Of a stretch of DNA of 52,653 bases, positions 11,724-21,595 are shown in pieces. Position 1 is the stretch's first letter, and every line of letters starts with the position of its first letter. Below the pieces are notes generated by a model, which saw only the letters and a list, made by a program, of their open reading frames with translations, searched no databases and had not been told where the DNA came from. A program made the translations under genes and the position numbers. The DNA comes from an uncultured Anaerolineaceae bacterium (GTDB taxonomy: Bacteria; Chloroflexota; Anaerolineae; Anaerolineales; Anaerolineaceae), in the NCBI GenBank assembly GCA_937863605.1, contig CALMGN010000179.1, positions 1 through 52,653 of the forward strand, read 5' to 3'.

Positions 11724-12977
11724 TTAATTTGGCGCAGCCAAGATAATTTCAATTGCTTTATCCAGTTGCGGGTCGAGGTTGGCTTTAACATCCTCTTCGG
11801 TCAGTTGAACCTCGACATCGGGGGTCAGCCCAACCCCGTGGATTTGGCGCTCATTTGGGGTCAGCCAGTGGGCGATGGTCACTTTGATGGCACCCTGGTC
11901 ATCTACCAAGGTTGACCAGGACTGGACGGTGCCTTTGCCAAAAGTAGTGGTTCCAACCAATGTCCCGCGTCCGCGATCTTGAATAGCGCCGGCGGTGATT
12001 TCAGATGCGGAAGCTGACCCCTCGTTGACCAACACTACCAGCGGAATTTCGGTGGCCAAACCACCTGGCCGGGCGGTAAAGGTGACTCTCTCACCGTTTC
12101 CATGGTCTTCGTACATCACAACTCCGTCCGGGATGAATTGCGAAACAACAGCGATGGCGGTGTCCAGATAGCCGCCCGGGTCATTGCGCAAGTCAAGGAT
12201 CAAACCCTGGGGTTTATTCTTCATCAGTTCTTTCAGCGCATCCCGGACATTGTTTTCCGTCTTGTCGCCAAATTGGATGATTTGCAAATAGGCAATGTTG
12301 TTGTCTAGCATTTTGCTGGTGACCAGTGGTATCACGATTTTCTCGCGCACAATGCTGACATCGAAGGGGTTTTCTTCACCTTCACGCTGGATGGTAAGGA
12401 CTACGGTTGATCCGGCCGGGCCAAGCACCTGACGCAGCACCAGGGTCGGGTCGATGCCGACAACACTGGACCCATCCACAGCGGTGATCATGTCACCACT
12501 TTTTAATCCAGCGCCTTCTGCCGGCGACCCTTCCATCGGGCTGATGATGGTCAAAAATTCACCAGTGGGATCCACCCAGGCACCAATGCCTTCATAGGAA
12601 CCTTCCAGCGGCGCATTGGCTTGCTGGTATTGGATCGGGTCCATATAGGCAGTGTTGGGATCGCCAAGCGAACTCAGCATTCCACTGATCGCGCCACGCA
12701 TCAGGGTTGTATCGTCAACCGGCTGTTCTACGTACTGCTTGTGAACCAGATCCCAGGCTTGCCAGAAGGGCCTGAACAAGGTTTCTCGATCGACCGGGGT
12801 ACTAGCCACTTCGGGGGTGGGCTGACTCTGGGATGTCGCCTGCAGCGAGAGGCCGGATGGCAGGTTGAGGTTTGACGGGAGGTTAATACCGGTAAATATC
12901 CCGCCCGCGAAGCTCACAAGCATGAGAAAAATTGCGATGATAAGGGCAACGATTATTCGTAAAGGTTTTGATTCCAT
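11724..12977 (-). CDS. S41 family C-terminal processing peptidase (CtpA-like)
   Basis: PDZ domain, LRNDPGGYLDTA, NEGSASASEITAGAIQD (Ser), GTTTFGKGTVQ (Lys). Confidence 0.93.
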   Translation of the reverse strand: MESKPLRIIVALIIAIFLMLVSFAGGIFTGINLPSNLNLPSGLSLQATSQSQPTPEVASTPVDRETLFRPFWQAWDLVHKQYVEQPVDDTTLMRGAISGMLSSLGDPNTAYMDPIQYQQANAPLEGSYEGIGAWVDPTGEFLTIISPMEGSPAEGAGLKSGDMITAVDGSSVVGIDPTLVLRQVLGPAGSTVVLTIQREGEENPFDVSIVREKIVIPLVTSKMLDNNIAYLQIIQFGDKTENNVRDALKELMKNKPQGLILDLRNDPGGYLDTAIAVVSQFIPDGVVMYEDHGNGERVTFTARPGGLATEIPLVVLVNEGSASASEITAGAIQDRGRGTLVGTTTFGKGTVQSWSTLVDDQGAIKVTIAHWLTPNERQIHGVGLTPDVEVQLTEEDVKANLDPQLDKAIEIILAAPN

Positions 12978-13056
12978 TCTAATCTCCAGTGAAAATTACC
13001 ATTGAGGTGGGCAGTGAAAGTTGACTGACGGGAGGTAAAAACCGCGGAAGCTTTGG

Positions 13057-13314
13057 TCAGGCTTGCGGTGGGTTTTGCGCCTCATCCGATGCGTCGCGTT
13101 GTCCAAGATTGGCTACCTCTTTGGAAAGTTTATCCATTTCGCGGTTTTCAGATTCCCAGGGATTGGTCATCATGCGCCATGATTTCGACCATGAAGGCGT
13201 GTCTGGATTTTTATTTTTTTTACGCAGCATCGACAGCAAACTCCAGTAGCTGGAGAAAACAATGATGGTCACGATGCCGATTAATGCCCAACCGATGGGC
13301 GAGATTTCATTCAA
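13057..13314 (-). CDS. Small membrane protein, unknown function
   Basis: 85 aa, one N-terminal TM helix; its start overlaps the end of the upstream HAD gene (13311..). Confidence 0.55.
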   Translation of the reverse strand: MNEISPIGWALIGIVTIIVFSSYWSLLSMLRKKNKNPDTPSWSKSWRMMTNPWESENREMDKLSKEVANLGQRDASDEAQNPPQA

Positions 13315-13976
13315 TCCGGCCTCCAGATCCCTTCTAGAAAGGGTAGATCGGCGACCAGCGGCAGATCCTCCAGGGTATCGACCCTGACGCTGGCTGCACT
13401 GGCGTTCCCGTTATGATTTCCGACCAGGATGGTGTGGAAGCCGAGTTCGCAGGCGGTGTTGATGTTTCGCAGCGAATCATCAATCAATATACAGCGGGCT
13501 GGATCGAGGTTCCCGAGCAGGTTGAGCGCTTTTTGAAACGCTTCCGGCTGCGGTTTGCAGTGCGGGGACACATCCAGCACATCGATGATGCGTTCGAAGA
13601 TGCCGTCCAATCCCAACTGTGCGATAACACGCAGCGCATGGTTTTGATCGGAATTGGTGAAAATCACCTTGCGGGTGGAAATTTGCTTCAAAATCCGTCT
13701 TAGCGCCGGGTTGGGCTGCAGGTAGCTCTCCAAAGGGATATTATGCACGTAATTCAGGTACTTATAAGGATCGATTCCATAGACGATTTGCAACCCGCGC
13801 AGAGTGGTCCCATAGGTGTGGAATAGTTCATCACGTACCTGAACCACTTCATTCGGTTTGAGCTTGAGGTTATCCCGTAAGAACTGGTTAATCCGGTCCC
13901 CGATAGCATCCCAAACGCCGGTGGAGGGGGGATAAAGCGTGTCATCCAGATCAAAAATCAGGGTATCGAGCGCCAT
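13311..13976 (-). CDS. HAD-family pyrimidine 5'-nucleotidase-like hydrolase
   Basis: LIFDLDDTLYPPS, KVIFTNSDQNHA, ILIDDSLRNI; likely start Met 13976. Confidence 0.85.
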   Translation of the reverse strand: MALDTLIFDLDDTLYPPSTGVWDAIGDRINQFLRDNLKLKPNEVVQVRDELFHTYGTTLRGLQIVYGIDPYKYLNYVHNIPLESYLQPNPALRRILKQISTRKVIFTNSDQNHALRVIAQLGLDGIFERIIDVLDVSPHCKPQPEAFQKALNLLGNLDPARCILIDDSLRNINTACELGFHTILVGNHNGNASAASVRVDTLEDLPLVADLPFLEGIWRPD

Positions 13977-14115
13977 GCCTTGAGTATACTCGAAACCTCC
14001 TGCGCTTGGAACGAGTTCCAGGAGCTGCTGCGGATTTCTAAGCAAGCTCTTATTCTTTCGACATTGGAGAAAGCAAATTTCCACGCTCAGGTATAATCAC
14101 ACGCAGAGGAAACTT

Positions 14116-15846
14116 ATGGCGATCCGAATTTTAGCCGACGATGTAGCATCCCAGATTGCAGCCGGCGAGGTGGTAGAACGCCCCGCCTCGGTGGTAAAAG
14201 AACTGGTTGAAAATGCGCTGGATGCTGACGCCACGACGATTGCAATTCGTGTCGAACAGGCTGGGCGGAAAATCATTGAAATTGCGGACGACGGAACGGG
14301 AATTCCCCCGGTCGAACTACCGCTGGCGGTCACCCGGCATGCCACCAGTAAATTACGCACCGCCGAAGATTTGTTCCATATCCGGTCTTTAGGTTTCCGC
14401 GGAGAGGCCCTGGCATCCATCGGTTCCGTCGCCCGGATGACCGTGATCTCACGCGAGCAAAACGCTGAATTAGGAGCCCGTATGTCAATCGAAGGCGGGC
14501 AAGGCGGGCAGGTGACATCGGCTGGAATCCCGATCGGGACAGTCATACGGGTCGAGGATTTGTTTTACAACGTCCCGGCGCGCCTAAAATTTCTTAAATC
14601 AGACATGACCGAGCGGAATCAGGTGAATAACCTGGTAATGCGCTATGCTCTGGCGTATCCGCGGGTGCGCTTCGAACTCCAGCAGGATGGAAAAACTGTA
14701 CTGCGGACCGCCGGAAACAATAACCGGCGCGAAATTCTGGCGCAGTTTTACGGGGTAGATGTTGCCCGCCAGATGCTGGAAGTAACCCTGGAAGAAGACA
14801 TCCAGGTGAGCGGTTTTATCAGCCCGGTGGCGCTGACCCGATCGAACCGGCGGGAAATTACGTTTTTTATCAACGGGCGCTGGGTGCAGGATGCCGCGCT
14901 GATTTCTGCTTTGATGCAGGCTTATCACACGCTGCTCATGGTCGGGCGCTACCCGCTGGCAGTGCTCTTCATCCAGCTTGAACCGGAAGAAGTGGACGTC
15001 AATGTCCATCCAGCCAAGGCAGAAGTGCGCTTCCGTTCGCCTGACCAGGTCTTTTCGGCAGTACAGCGGGCAGTCAAACGCGCCTTGCTGGCCTATTCGC
15101 CCGTGCCGAATGTAAGCACTCCATATTGGAATGCGCCAGTCTATCAACAAAGGGCGGTTGACCCCGCCTGGGACATGGCTGCCGATCTCCTAGCCAAACC
15201 CGCGCAAGAATCCGGCACCGAAGGCGTTCCCCCTGTCCCCCAACCTGCGTTGCCCAGCGGTCAGGTGCCGCTGCTGCGGCTGGTCGGGCAGGTTGGTGCA
15301 GCATATCTGGTTGCTGAAGGTCCTGGCGGGTTGTACCTGATCGACCAGCATGCTGCGCACGAGCGGGTATTGTTCGAAAAAATGATCCGGCAGCATCAAC
15401 AAAAAATCCCATCCCAGACGCTGCTTGAGCCGGCATTGATCGTGCTGCCGCCGCAGAGCGCCCAGTTGCTTGAGCAGCAGGCGGATATCCTGACGGATTA
15501 CGGCTTTGATATTGAACCCTTTGGTCCGAATACTTTCAGGGTGCGGGCGGTACCGGCCATCCTGGCAGGCACTGACCCGGCAGCAGCAGTGCGGGTGGTG
15601 GTTGAAGATTTCGAAGAGGATGAAACCCCGCTGGCCAACGAGATCGAGGCGCGCATTATTGCCCGCGTGTGCAAACGAGCTGCGGTTAAGGCCGGGCAAG
15701 TTCTAACAACCGACGAGCAGCAGGCTTTGCTGCAGGATCTGGAAAGCTGCCAATCGCCGCGTACCTGTCCGCACGGCCGCCCGACGATGATCCACCTGTC
15801 GGTAGATTTGCTGGAGAGGCAGTTTGGCCGGCGCGGCAGCCGCTAG
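14116..15846 (+). CDS. mutL: DNA mismatch repair protein MutL
   Basis: IAAGEVVERPASVVKELVENALDA, DDGTGI, GFRGEALASI, C-terminal QHAAHERVLFE and CPHGRPT. Confidence 0.96.
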   Translation: MAIRILADDVASQIAAGEVVERPASVVKELVENALDADATTIAIRVEQAGRKIIEIADDGTGIPPVELPLAVTRHATSKLRTAEDLFHIRSLGFRGEALASIGSVARMTVISREQNAELGARMSIEGGQGGQVTSAGIPIGTVIRVEDLFYNVPARLKFLKSDMTERNQVNNLVMRYALAYPRVRFELQQDGKTVLRTAGNNNRREILAQFYGVDVARQMLEVTLEEDIQVSGFISPVALTRSNRREITFFINGRWVQDAALISALMQAYHTLLMVGRYPLAVLFIQLEPEEVDVNVHPAKAEVRFRSPDQVFSAVQRAVKRALLAYSPVPNVSTPYWNAPVYQQRAVDPAWDMAADLLAKPAQESGTEGVPPVPQPALPSGQVPLLRLVGQVGAAYLVAEGPGGLYLIDQHAAHERVLFEKMIRQHQQKIPSQTLLEPALIVLPPQSAQLLEQQADILTDYGFDIEPFGPNTFRVRAVPAILAGTDPAAAVRVVVEDFEEDETPLANEIEARIIARVCKRAAVKAGQVLTTDEQQALLQDLESCQSPRTCPHGRPTMIHLSVDLLERQFGRRGSR

Positions 15847-16628
15847 TTTACTGGTTTTGCCCCCTGCAGCACCAATTCGACGATCAGCGGCAATGTTCTG
15901 GCCACGTCGGCGCGGATCACCACCTGCGCTTTACGGTCGAGGTAGGTAGTGGAGAGGGTGTTAATGATGATTTTTGCGCCGTTTTGGTAAGCAAGGCGCG
16001 GCAGTCCGTTGGCGGGTGAAACTTCGAGTGAACTGCCAATTACCATATAACAATCCGCTGCCTGACTGTGTTCCATTGCATTTTCCCAGGCCTGCGCGGG
16101 CAGCATCTCTTCGAACAGCGTGATATCCGGCTTGAGTAGTGCCTGGCAATTCGCGCAGCGCGGTAAAACGTTGTCCGTCACAAACGGTTGATAATAGGGA
16201 TCAGCCGAATAAGTTGCCTGGCAGCGCGGGCAAGCCAGGGTGGACATGGAACCGTGCACCTCAATCACCGCTTGCGAGCCAGCGCGCTGGTGCAGCCCGT
16301 CGATATTCTGAGTAATCAGCGCTTTCAACCGTCCAGCCTGTTCCAGCTTTGCCAGTGCCAAATGCGCCGGATTGGGGCGGGCGGACCCTATTTGTTGAGC
16401 CAACGGCCGCAACCAGTTGAAAAATTTTTCGGGGTGGTTACGGAAAGCTGTAAGGGAAGCAACTTCCATCGGGTTGGACTGCGTCCAGAGTCCGCTACCG
16501 GCGGAGCGGAAGTCAGGTATCCCCGAAGGCGTCGAAATCCCTGCTCCGGTAAATGCTACAAAATATTGAGCACCCAGGATCAGGTCAGCTGCTTGTTGTA
16601 GGGAATCCTGGGCTGCGGAATTGATCAT
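15843..16628 (-). CDS. NAD-dependent protein deacylase (Sir2 family)
   Basis: FTGAGISTPSGIPDFRS, TQNIDGLHQRAG, HGS, CPRC...CANC zinc site. Confidence 0.93.
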   Translation of the reverse strand: MINSAAQDSLQQAADLILGAQYFVAFTGAGISTPSGIPDFRSAGSGLWTQSNPMEVASLTAFRNHPEKFFNWLRPLAQQIGSARPNPAHLALAKLEQAGRLKALITQNIDGLHQRAGSQAVIEVHGSMSTLACPRCQATYSADPYYQPFVTDNVLPRCANCQALLKPDITLFEEMLPAQAWENAMEHSQAADCYMVIGSSLEVSPANGLPRLAYQNGAKIIINTLSTTYLDRKAQVVIRADVARTLPLIVELVLQGAKPVN

Positions 16629-17778
16629 TTCTCAGTCGAGCCGCGTACTGAGCAGCCAGTTCGTTCACCTGCTGCATATAAATACCGTCTGGTTGCAAAA
16701 AGCCGAGTGGAATATTGCGCACCGCTGCCTGATAGGATTGTTCCGTCACCCCGGGAATAAAGGGAGTCTTGGTCCGGTTCAGCATTTCCTGGACCTGGAT
16801 GGCGGAGAGTTGCATATCCGCACGGACGCGGTTGTTGATGATCACCGAAAGCGTCTTGGTGGCGGCAAACCCCAGATTTGGTAATTCTTCAATCAACTGG
16901 CCAGTGCGTTTTACCGAATGTGGCTGCGGTTCGGTCACCAGGATTAACTCATCAATCATACTCAATATTTTTTCCAACCCCGGCGTGTATGGCGACCCGA
17001 TATCCAGGATGATGAATGAGCCCAGGGTGAACAAGTGAAACAACAGGACCTCAAGTTGTGGAACGGCATTAATCAATTTGGTGCTGTCAGCAGCTTTGTG
17101 CGTGCTAAGCAGCAGGCGAATGCCGTAAGTTGTGCTGGTTAGATGGCGTTCTACATCCTCCAGAGTGATGTCACCGGCGCGCATGGCCAGCAGGCTGGTA
17201 AGACCTTCATCCTGGTTGAAGCCTAATTCCCCGGCCCAGGTCCCTTGCCCTGGACGCATCTCGGCGGCTATCACCTCTGCGCGGGTTTTCTGGTAGTAAC
17301 CCAATCCCAGGTTGAGAGCCAGGGTGGATACTCCCATCCCGCCTTTGGCAGCCATGATACCCACTACATAACCGCGCCGGGTGAGCAGAGGTCCGGTCCC
17401 GCGCGATTTCGCCCGGGTGAACAATGCGCGAATGCGTGCAATCAATTCGGCTGGGTGGACGGGTTTGGTTAGATAGTCGTCTGCGCCTGCCTCATAGCCA
17501 GCAACCTTCTGGTCAAGCTGGGATTTGGCCGTGAAAATGAGAATGGGGATGGTGGCAGTCTGAGGTTCAGAGCGTAGATGCTTGGCGACCTGATATCCAT
17601 CTGGATCCGGCATCATAATGTCCAGGACGATCATGTCCGGATGTTCGTTTAAAGCCATGGATATTGCTTCTGTGCCATCTTTGGCTGATACGACCTGATA
17701 TCCCTGTTTCTGGAGCATCATACCGATCAGGCGTAATGTCTCCAGATCATCATCCACGATCAAGATTTTTTCAGCCAT
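16585..17778 (-). CDS. Response-regulator receiver fused to a CpaE/TadZ-like ParA/MinD ATPase
   Basis: Receiver: ILIVDDDLETLRL, VLDIMMPDPDGY, TAKSQ...GADDYLTKP; ATPase: AAKGGMGVSTLALNLG. Confidence 0.87.
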   Translation of the reverse strand: MAEKILIVDDDLETLRLIGMMLQKQGYQVVSAKDGTEAISMALNEHPDMIVLDIMMPDPDGYQVAKHLRSEPQTATIPILIFTAKSQLDQKVAGYEAGADDYLTKPVHPAELIARIRALFTRAKSRGTGPLLTRRGYVVGIMAAKGGMGVSTLALNLGLGYYQKTRAEVIAAEMRPGQGTWAGELGFNQDEGLTSLLAMRAGDITLEDVERHLTSTTYGIRLLLSTHKAADSTKLINAVPQLEVLLFHLFTLGSFIILDIGSPYTPGLEKILSMIDELILVTEPQPHSVKRTGQLIEELPNLGFAATKTLSVIINNRVRADMQLSAIQVQEMLNRTKTPFIPGVTEQSYQAAVRNIPLGFLQPDGIYMQQVNELAAQYAARLRNDQFRSPGFPTTSS

Positions 17779-18013
17779 TGAAGCTTCCCTCCGTGATGGA
17801 ACCAAACAATTCGAATCCTTTATGAAGGGCAGGAGAAACTAATTTAGACACCCCTTCTAATTTCGTCCTGTTTAGGGAAAATTGTACCAGTATATTGGTA
17901 ATAATAGGAATCAACGTCAGTCTAGCATAAACGGGAACGGCTAGCTAGCTGATAGCATCATTATACGCATAAAATTTCAAATTGCGGGCCTGGTTGATAG
18001 GCCGCTCCCAAAG

Positions 18014-19480
18014 ATGGCTGGCCTCCCACCGCCCAGATGCTATAATCATGGCGTGTTGGCTGACCGAATCGAAACTTTCTTAAGTAAAATGCCTGGGCTG
18101 GATAAACGATATCCGCTGGTGGTTGGTGTATCCGGCGGGGTGGATAGTCTGGCGCTGCTCCACTTGCTGCACAATTCAGGGTTCAAAGTTACCGCAGCCC
18201 ATTTCAACCACCATTTACGCCCGGAAGCTGAGGGGGACGCTCAGTTTGTAGCTCGGACCGCCAAGGACCTGGGTTGTGCATTCATTCGCGGTGATGGCGA
18301 CGTTGCGCAATTGGCTGCAACTGAAAAATTATCCATCGAAGCGGCTGCCCGCAAGGCGCGCTACCAGTTTCTATTTTTGGAGGCAGAACGGCTTGGTGCC
18401 CAGGCGGTGGTCACAGCGCATACCGCTGATGACCAGGTTGAAACGGTGTTGCTGCACCTTATTCGCGGCGCCGGGCTTAAAGGTTTGCGCGGAATGCAGC
18501 CGCGAACGTTTCTGCACAATTATTCAAGCACAATCCCACTGATACGGCCTCTACTTGAGACTTGGCGGGAGGAGTTGGCAGTTTACTGCCGGGAAAATGA
18601 CCTTCGCCCACGAACGGATGCCACGAATGCCGACCCGACTTACTTACGCAACCGCATCCGTCTGGAATTGATCCCTCAGCTTGCGAGTTACAATCCACGC
18701 ATCAAAGAACGGCTGGCGGGGTTGGCAGCCAATGTCCACGGCTCGCTGGAGGTCCTGGAGGGAGACGTTTATGAGAAGTACCAGCTAATTCTCCGGGGGT
18801 CAGGGAATGGTTTTCGCAGTTTTGACCGCTCGCAACTGGCAGCCATGCCGTCTGGCACGCAATTGGAAATTATCCGTCTGGCGGTCTGGGAACTTCTCCC
18901 GATAAGCGAAGACATCGACCGGGCGGCGCTCACACGGGCAGCCGCATTGCTCTCAGGTTCGAAAAGTAGGTTACAGGCTAACCTGGCTGACGGACTGGAC
19001 GCCTGGGTAAGCGGTGACCGTTTTATCCTTGCCCTGGCAGGGGTTCTGGTCATTGAACCCGAATGGCCAGTATCGCCGGCGGATCGCAGGCTGGAATTGG
19101 CTGTTCCCGCGATCGTGGAGCTTGAAAACGGCTGGGAAATTCAGGCACATTGGCTGGATGTTGAAGGTGATTTGGTATTTGATAACAGCAGCAGCCCAAA
19201 TACAGCGGTCCTGGATGCGAGCAGCTTGACCCTGCCGCTGACCATCCGGCGGCGGGCACCCGGTGACCGTTTCCAACCTTTAGGTGTGGGATCGGGCAGC
19301 CTGACGGTGGGGGATTTCTTCACGAATATAAAAATGCCGCGCGATGCACGGGTTGGTTGGCCGCTGGTGTTCTCGGGCAGCCAATTGGTCTGGGTGCCCG
19401 GGTATCGTCCGGCGGAAACCGTAAAAGTACAAAAAAACAGCCGCAAATTGGTTCAGTTGCGGCTGTTGAAAAAATCTTAA
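18014..19480 (+). CDS. tilS: tRNA(Ile)-lysidine synthetase
   Basis: VGVSGGVDSLALLHLL PP-loop, HFNHHLRPEA, AHTADDQVETVLLHLIRGAGLKGLRGM; start uncertain (GTG at ~18050 possible). Confidence 0.93.
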   Translation: MAGLPPPRCYNHGVLADRIETFLSKMPGLDKRYPLVVGVSGGVDSLALLHLLHNSGFKVTAAHFNHHLRPEAEGDAQFVARTAKDLGCAFIRGDGDVAQLAATEKLSIEAAARKARYQFLFLEAERLGAQAVVTAHTADDQVETVLLHLIRGAGLKGLRGMQPRTFLHNYSSTIPLIRPLLETWREELAVYCRENDLRPRTDATNADPTYLRNRIRLELIPQLASYNPRIKERLAGLAANVHGSLEVLEGDVYEKYQLILRGSGNGFRSFDRSQLAAMPSGTQLEIIRLAVWELLPISEDIDRAALTRAAALLSGSKSRLQANLADGLDAWVSGDRFILALAGVLVIEPEWPVSPADRRLELAVPAIVELENGWEIQAHWLDVEGDLVFDNSSSPNTAVLDASSLTLPLTIRRRAPGDRFQPLGVGSGSLTVGDFFTNIKMPRDARVGWPLVFSGSQLVWVPGYRPAETVKVQKNSRKLVQLRLLKKS

Positions 19481-19492
19481 GGGAGTGAATGG

Positions 19493-20395
19493 TCAGCTTT
19501 GCAGCGCAGACAGCTGGCGCAGTTTCATGCCGATTTCACGCCACTGGATTTTGGATATTCCCAATTTCTGGCGAATTTGTTCGTGCTCCATATCGGATTG
19601 CCAGTCCCGCAAGACACTGGTCCAGCGGCACATGTCGAAGGAGAGGTGTTTTTCGATACCAGCGTCTTCGCCCAGGTCCTCCAACAGGTATTCAAGCCGG
19701 CGCGGTGACCAGGGGAATATCACATCCTTGGGTTGGTATTGAGTCAGGTATTCCTGATAGCTCTCCACCCATTCGGCGGGCAGTTCAATCTTGCGTTCTT
19801 TGTAGCGGTTGCTCGGACTGGCGTAGCGCACGAAGAGAATGGGTCCGCCTGGAGCCTCCAAGTCGATGTGGTTAATGTTTACCGCCAGGCATTCCCCTTT
19901 TTTGATCCCGGTCGATAGGAGTAAGGTTAGCAGCGTGTAAGGGCGGGCATCCGGTTTTTTGGCTTTGCGGTACTTCTCAGCTGCAAGAATTACTTTTTCC
20001 TGCTCGTCACGGGTCAACACCGTTGGCAGCGGGCTGATGACGGACTGCTGAATCACTTTTTCGGCAGGGTCCACCATGATTCGCCCGCTTTTATGCAGCC
20101 AGCGGAAAAAGGCTTTGATGGATGTAATGCGGCGCGCCAGACTTTTGGGACTGCAAGGGACGCCGCGCCCGCTTTGCATCCAGGTGAGAAAATTGTTGAG
20201 ATCCTTGGTGGAAACCGTTCCGACGGTTTTATCCGGGGGAAGGAAACTTGCCAGCAACTGCAGGTCGCCAAGGAACGCCTTAACCGTGTAAGGTGACTTT
20301 CCCTGGTCTAGCAGGAACAACTCCCATGACCCGATGGTCGGCAAGAGCGGCGTTTGAGATGTGATGTGAAGGTCGGGAGTAATTTCCTTTGGCAT
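19493..20395 (-). CDS. Tyrosine-recombinase (XerC/D-like) homologue with degenerate active site
   Basis: N-terminal SAM-like core-binding domain and C-terminal phage-integrase fold; catalytic positions substituted (see findings). Confidence 0.8.
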   Translation of the reverse strand: MPKEITPDLHITSQTPLLPTIGSWELFLLDQGKSPYTVKAFLGDLQLLASFLPPDKTVGTVSTKDLNNFLTWMQSGRGVPCSPKSLARRITSIKAFFRWLHKSGRIMVDPAEKVIQQSVISPLPTVLTRDEQEKVILAAEKYRKAKKPDARPYTLLTLLLSTGIKKGECLAVNINHIDLEAPGGPILFVRYASPSNRYKERKIELPAEWVESYQEYLTQYQPKDVIFPWSPRRLEYLLEDLGEDAGIEKHLSFDMCRWTSVLRDWQSDMEHEQIRQKLGISKIQWREIGMKLRQLSALQS

Positions 20396-20450
20396 GGCAG
20401 CTCCGCGAAGGTCAATTTGCGTATAGCTTTATTATTTTATCAGTTTACAA

Positions 20451-20489
20451 CACATTTCCACGAAAGTCAAACTTTTCGTGGAAATTGTG
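20451..20489. repeat. 12-8-12 perfect inverted repeat (candidate recombinase/operator site)
   Basis: cac-ATTTCCACGAAA-gtcaaact-TTTCGTGGAAAT-tgtg; outer CAC/GTG also pair with one bulge. Confidence 0.85.
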
Positions 20490-20516
20490 GGCATATTTTG
20501 GTAATTCTAAGAATTA

Positions 20517-21545
20517 CTATTCCACATTCAATGCTTCAAAGAGCAAAGGTTGAATCAGATCGGGGTTGGGGAGCAGTACCTGAGCGCCTTCAGGCGTTTT
20601 CCAAGCCCAGACTTCTCTCGGACCGATGGCGTATTGATGGATTTTTTCAGTATTCGCGAGCAGGTCAGGTGCGAACCGAACCAGGCTGATGGCAACATCC
20701 AATGGCAGATTGGTCTCTACATTGTTGCGCAGAGAGTTGAACAGTTCCGGAGCGCGGGCGACGGCGTTCAGATTCATCAGCCGGAAGAATGTAGCTTTCA
20801 TCACTTCCTGGGCGCGGCGGGTGCGGTCAAAGTCACTGGTGCTGTAACGTGAGCGGACATACCACAGGGCGGTAGCGCCGTCCATTTCCAATCGCCCAGG
20901 GCCCATAGTGCAATTTCCATCTTCATCAGCTATAGGGAGCGAACATGTGTCCGATAACTGGCTTCCGGCATATACATTGATTCCGCCCAGGCTGTCGATG
21001 ATATTCACAAAACCTTGAAAATTGGTCATCAGATAATAATCGGGCGTAAAACCGAAATTATATTGGAACATCTCCTGGGTGAGTTTAAAGCCGCCAAAGG
21101 CCATGGCGGTGTTGATGCGTTCTTGTTGGACCCCCGGGAGAGTGACGAACAGGTCGCGCGGGAAAGAGACCACGCTGGTGGCGCCGGTCTTTTTATTAAT
21201 CGCAACCACCATCATTACATCCGTACGGTAACCAGAATTTGGCCGCCAGTCCGAGCCGAGCAGCAGGATTTTGACCACATCTTTCGACATTGCCAGGGTT
21301 GGCTGGATGGTAGCCGTCGGCGTAGGAGTGATCGTTGGTTCTTTGGTGGGTTGGTCAACACCCGGTTGAACCGTAGATTCAACCGGCATAAAAGGCGTGG
21401 GGGTTGCGGTAGCGTTAGGGTCAGGGGTTACCAACAACTGTGCAATGGCTTGCGGAAATTGCTGCGCACCTAAACTGGTCCCTGGCAAATTGCATGCCAG
21501 GGCGGTGAAGACAAAAATTGCGGCAATTGCGAAAAGTTTTTTCAT
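20517..21545 (-). CDS. LytR-CpsA-Psr (LCP) family protein
   Basis: LLLGSDWRPNSGYRTDVMMVVAINKKTGATSVVSFPRDLFV and ALWYVRSRYSTSDFDRTRRAQEVMKA. Confidence 0.92.
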   Translation of the reverse strand: MKKLFAIAAIFVFTALACNLPGTSLGAQQFPQAIAQLLVTPDPNATATPTPFMPVESTVQPGVDQPTKEPTITPTPTATIQPTLAMSKDVVKILLLGSDWRPNSGYRTDVMMVVAINKKTGATSVVSFPRDLFVTLPGVQQERINTAMAFGGFKLTQEMFQYNFGFTPDYYLMTNFQGFVNIIDSLGGINVYAGSQLSDTCSLPIADEDGNCTMGPGRLEMDGATALWYVRSRYSTSDFDRTRRAQEVMKATFFRLMNLNAVARAPELFNSLRNNVETNLPLDVAISLVRFAPDLLANTEKIHQYAIGPREVWAWKTPEGAQVLLPNPDLIQPLLFEALNVE

Positions 21546-21595
21546 TAGGCTGACAAAGTTTCGATTCTACGAATTTTCCTGGGCTCCGGGGGAGA

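Noticed and set aside
19493-20395. Integrase as evidence of a prophage or integrated island
   Set aside because: Neighbours are housekeeping genes, no phage genes or att-like direct repeats seen, and the active site is degenerate.
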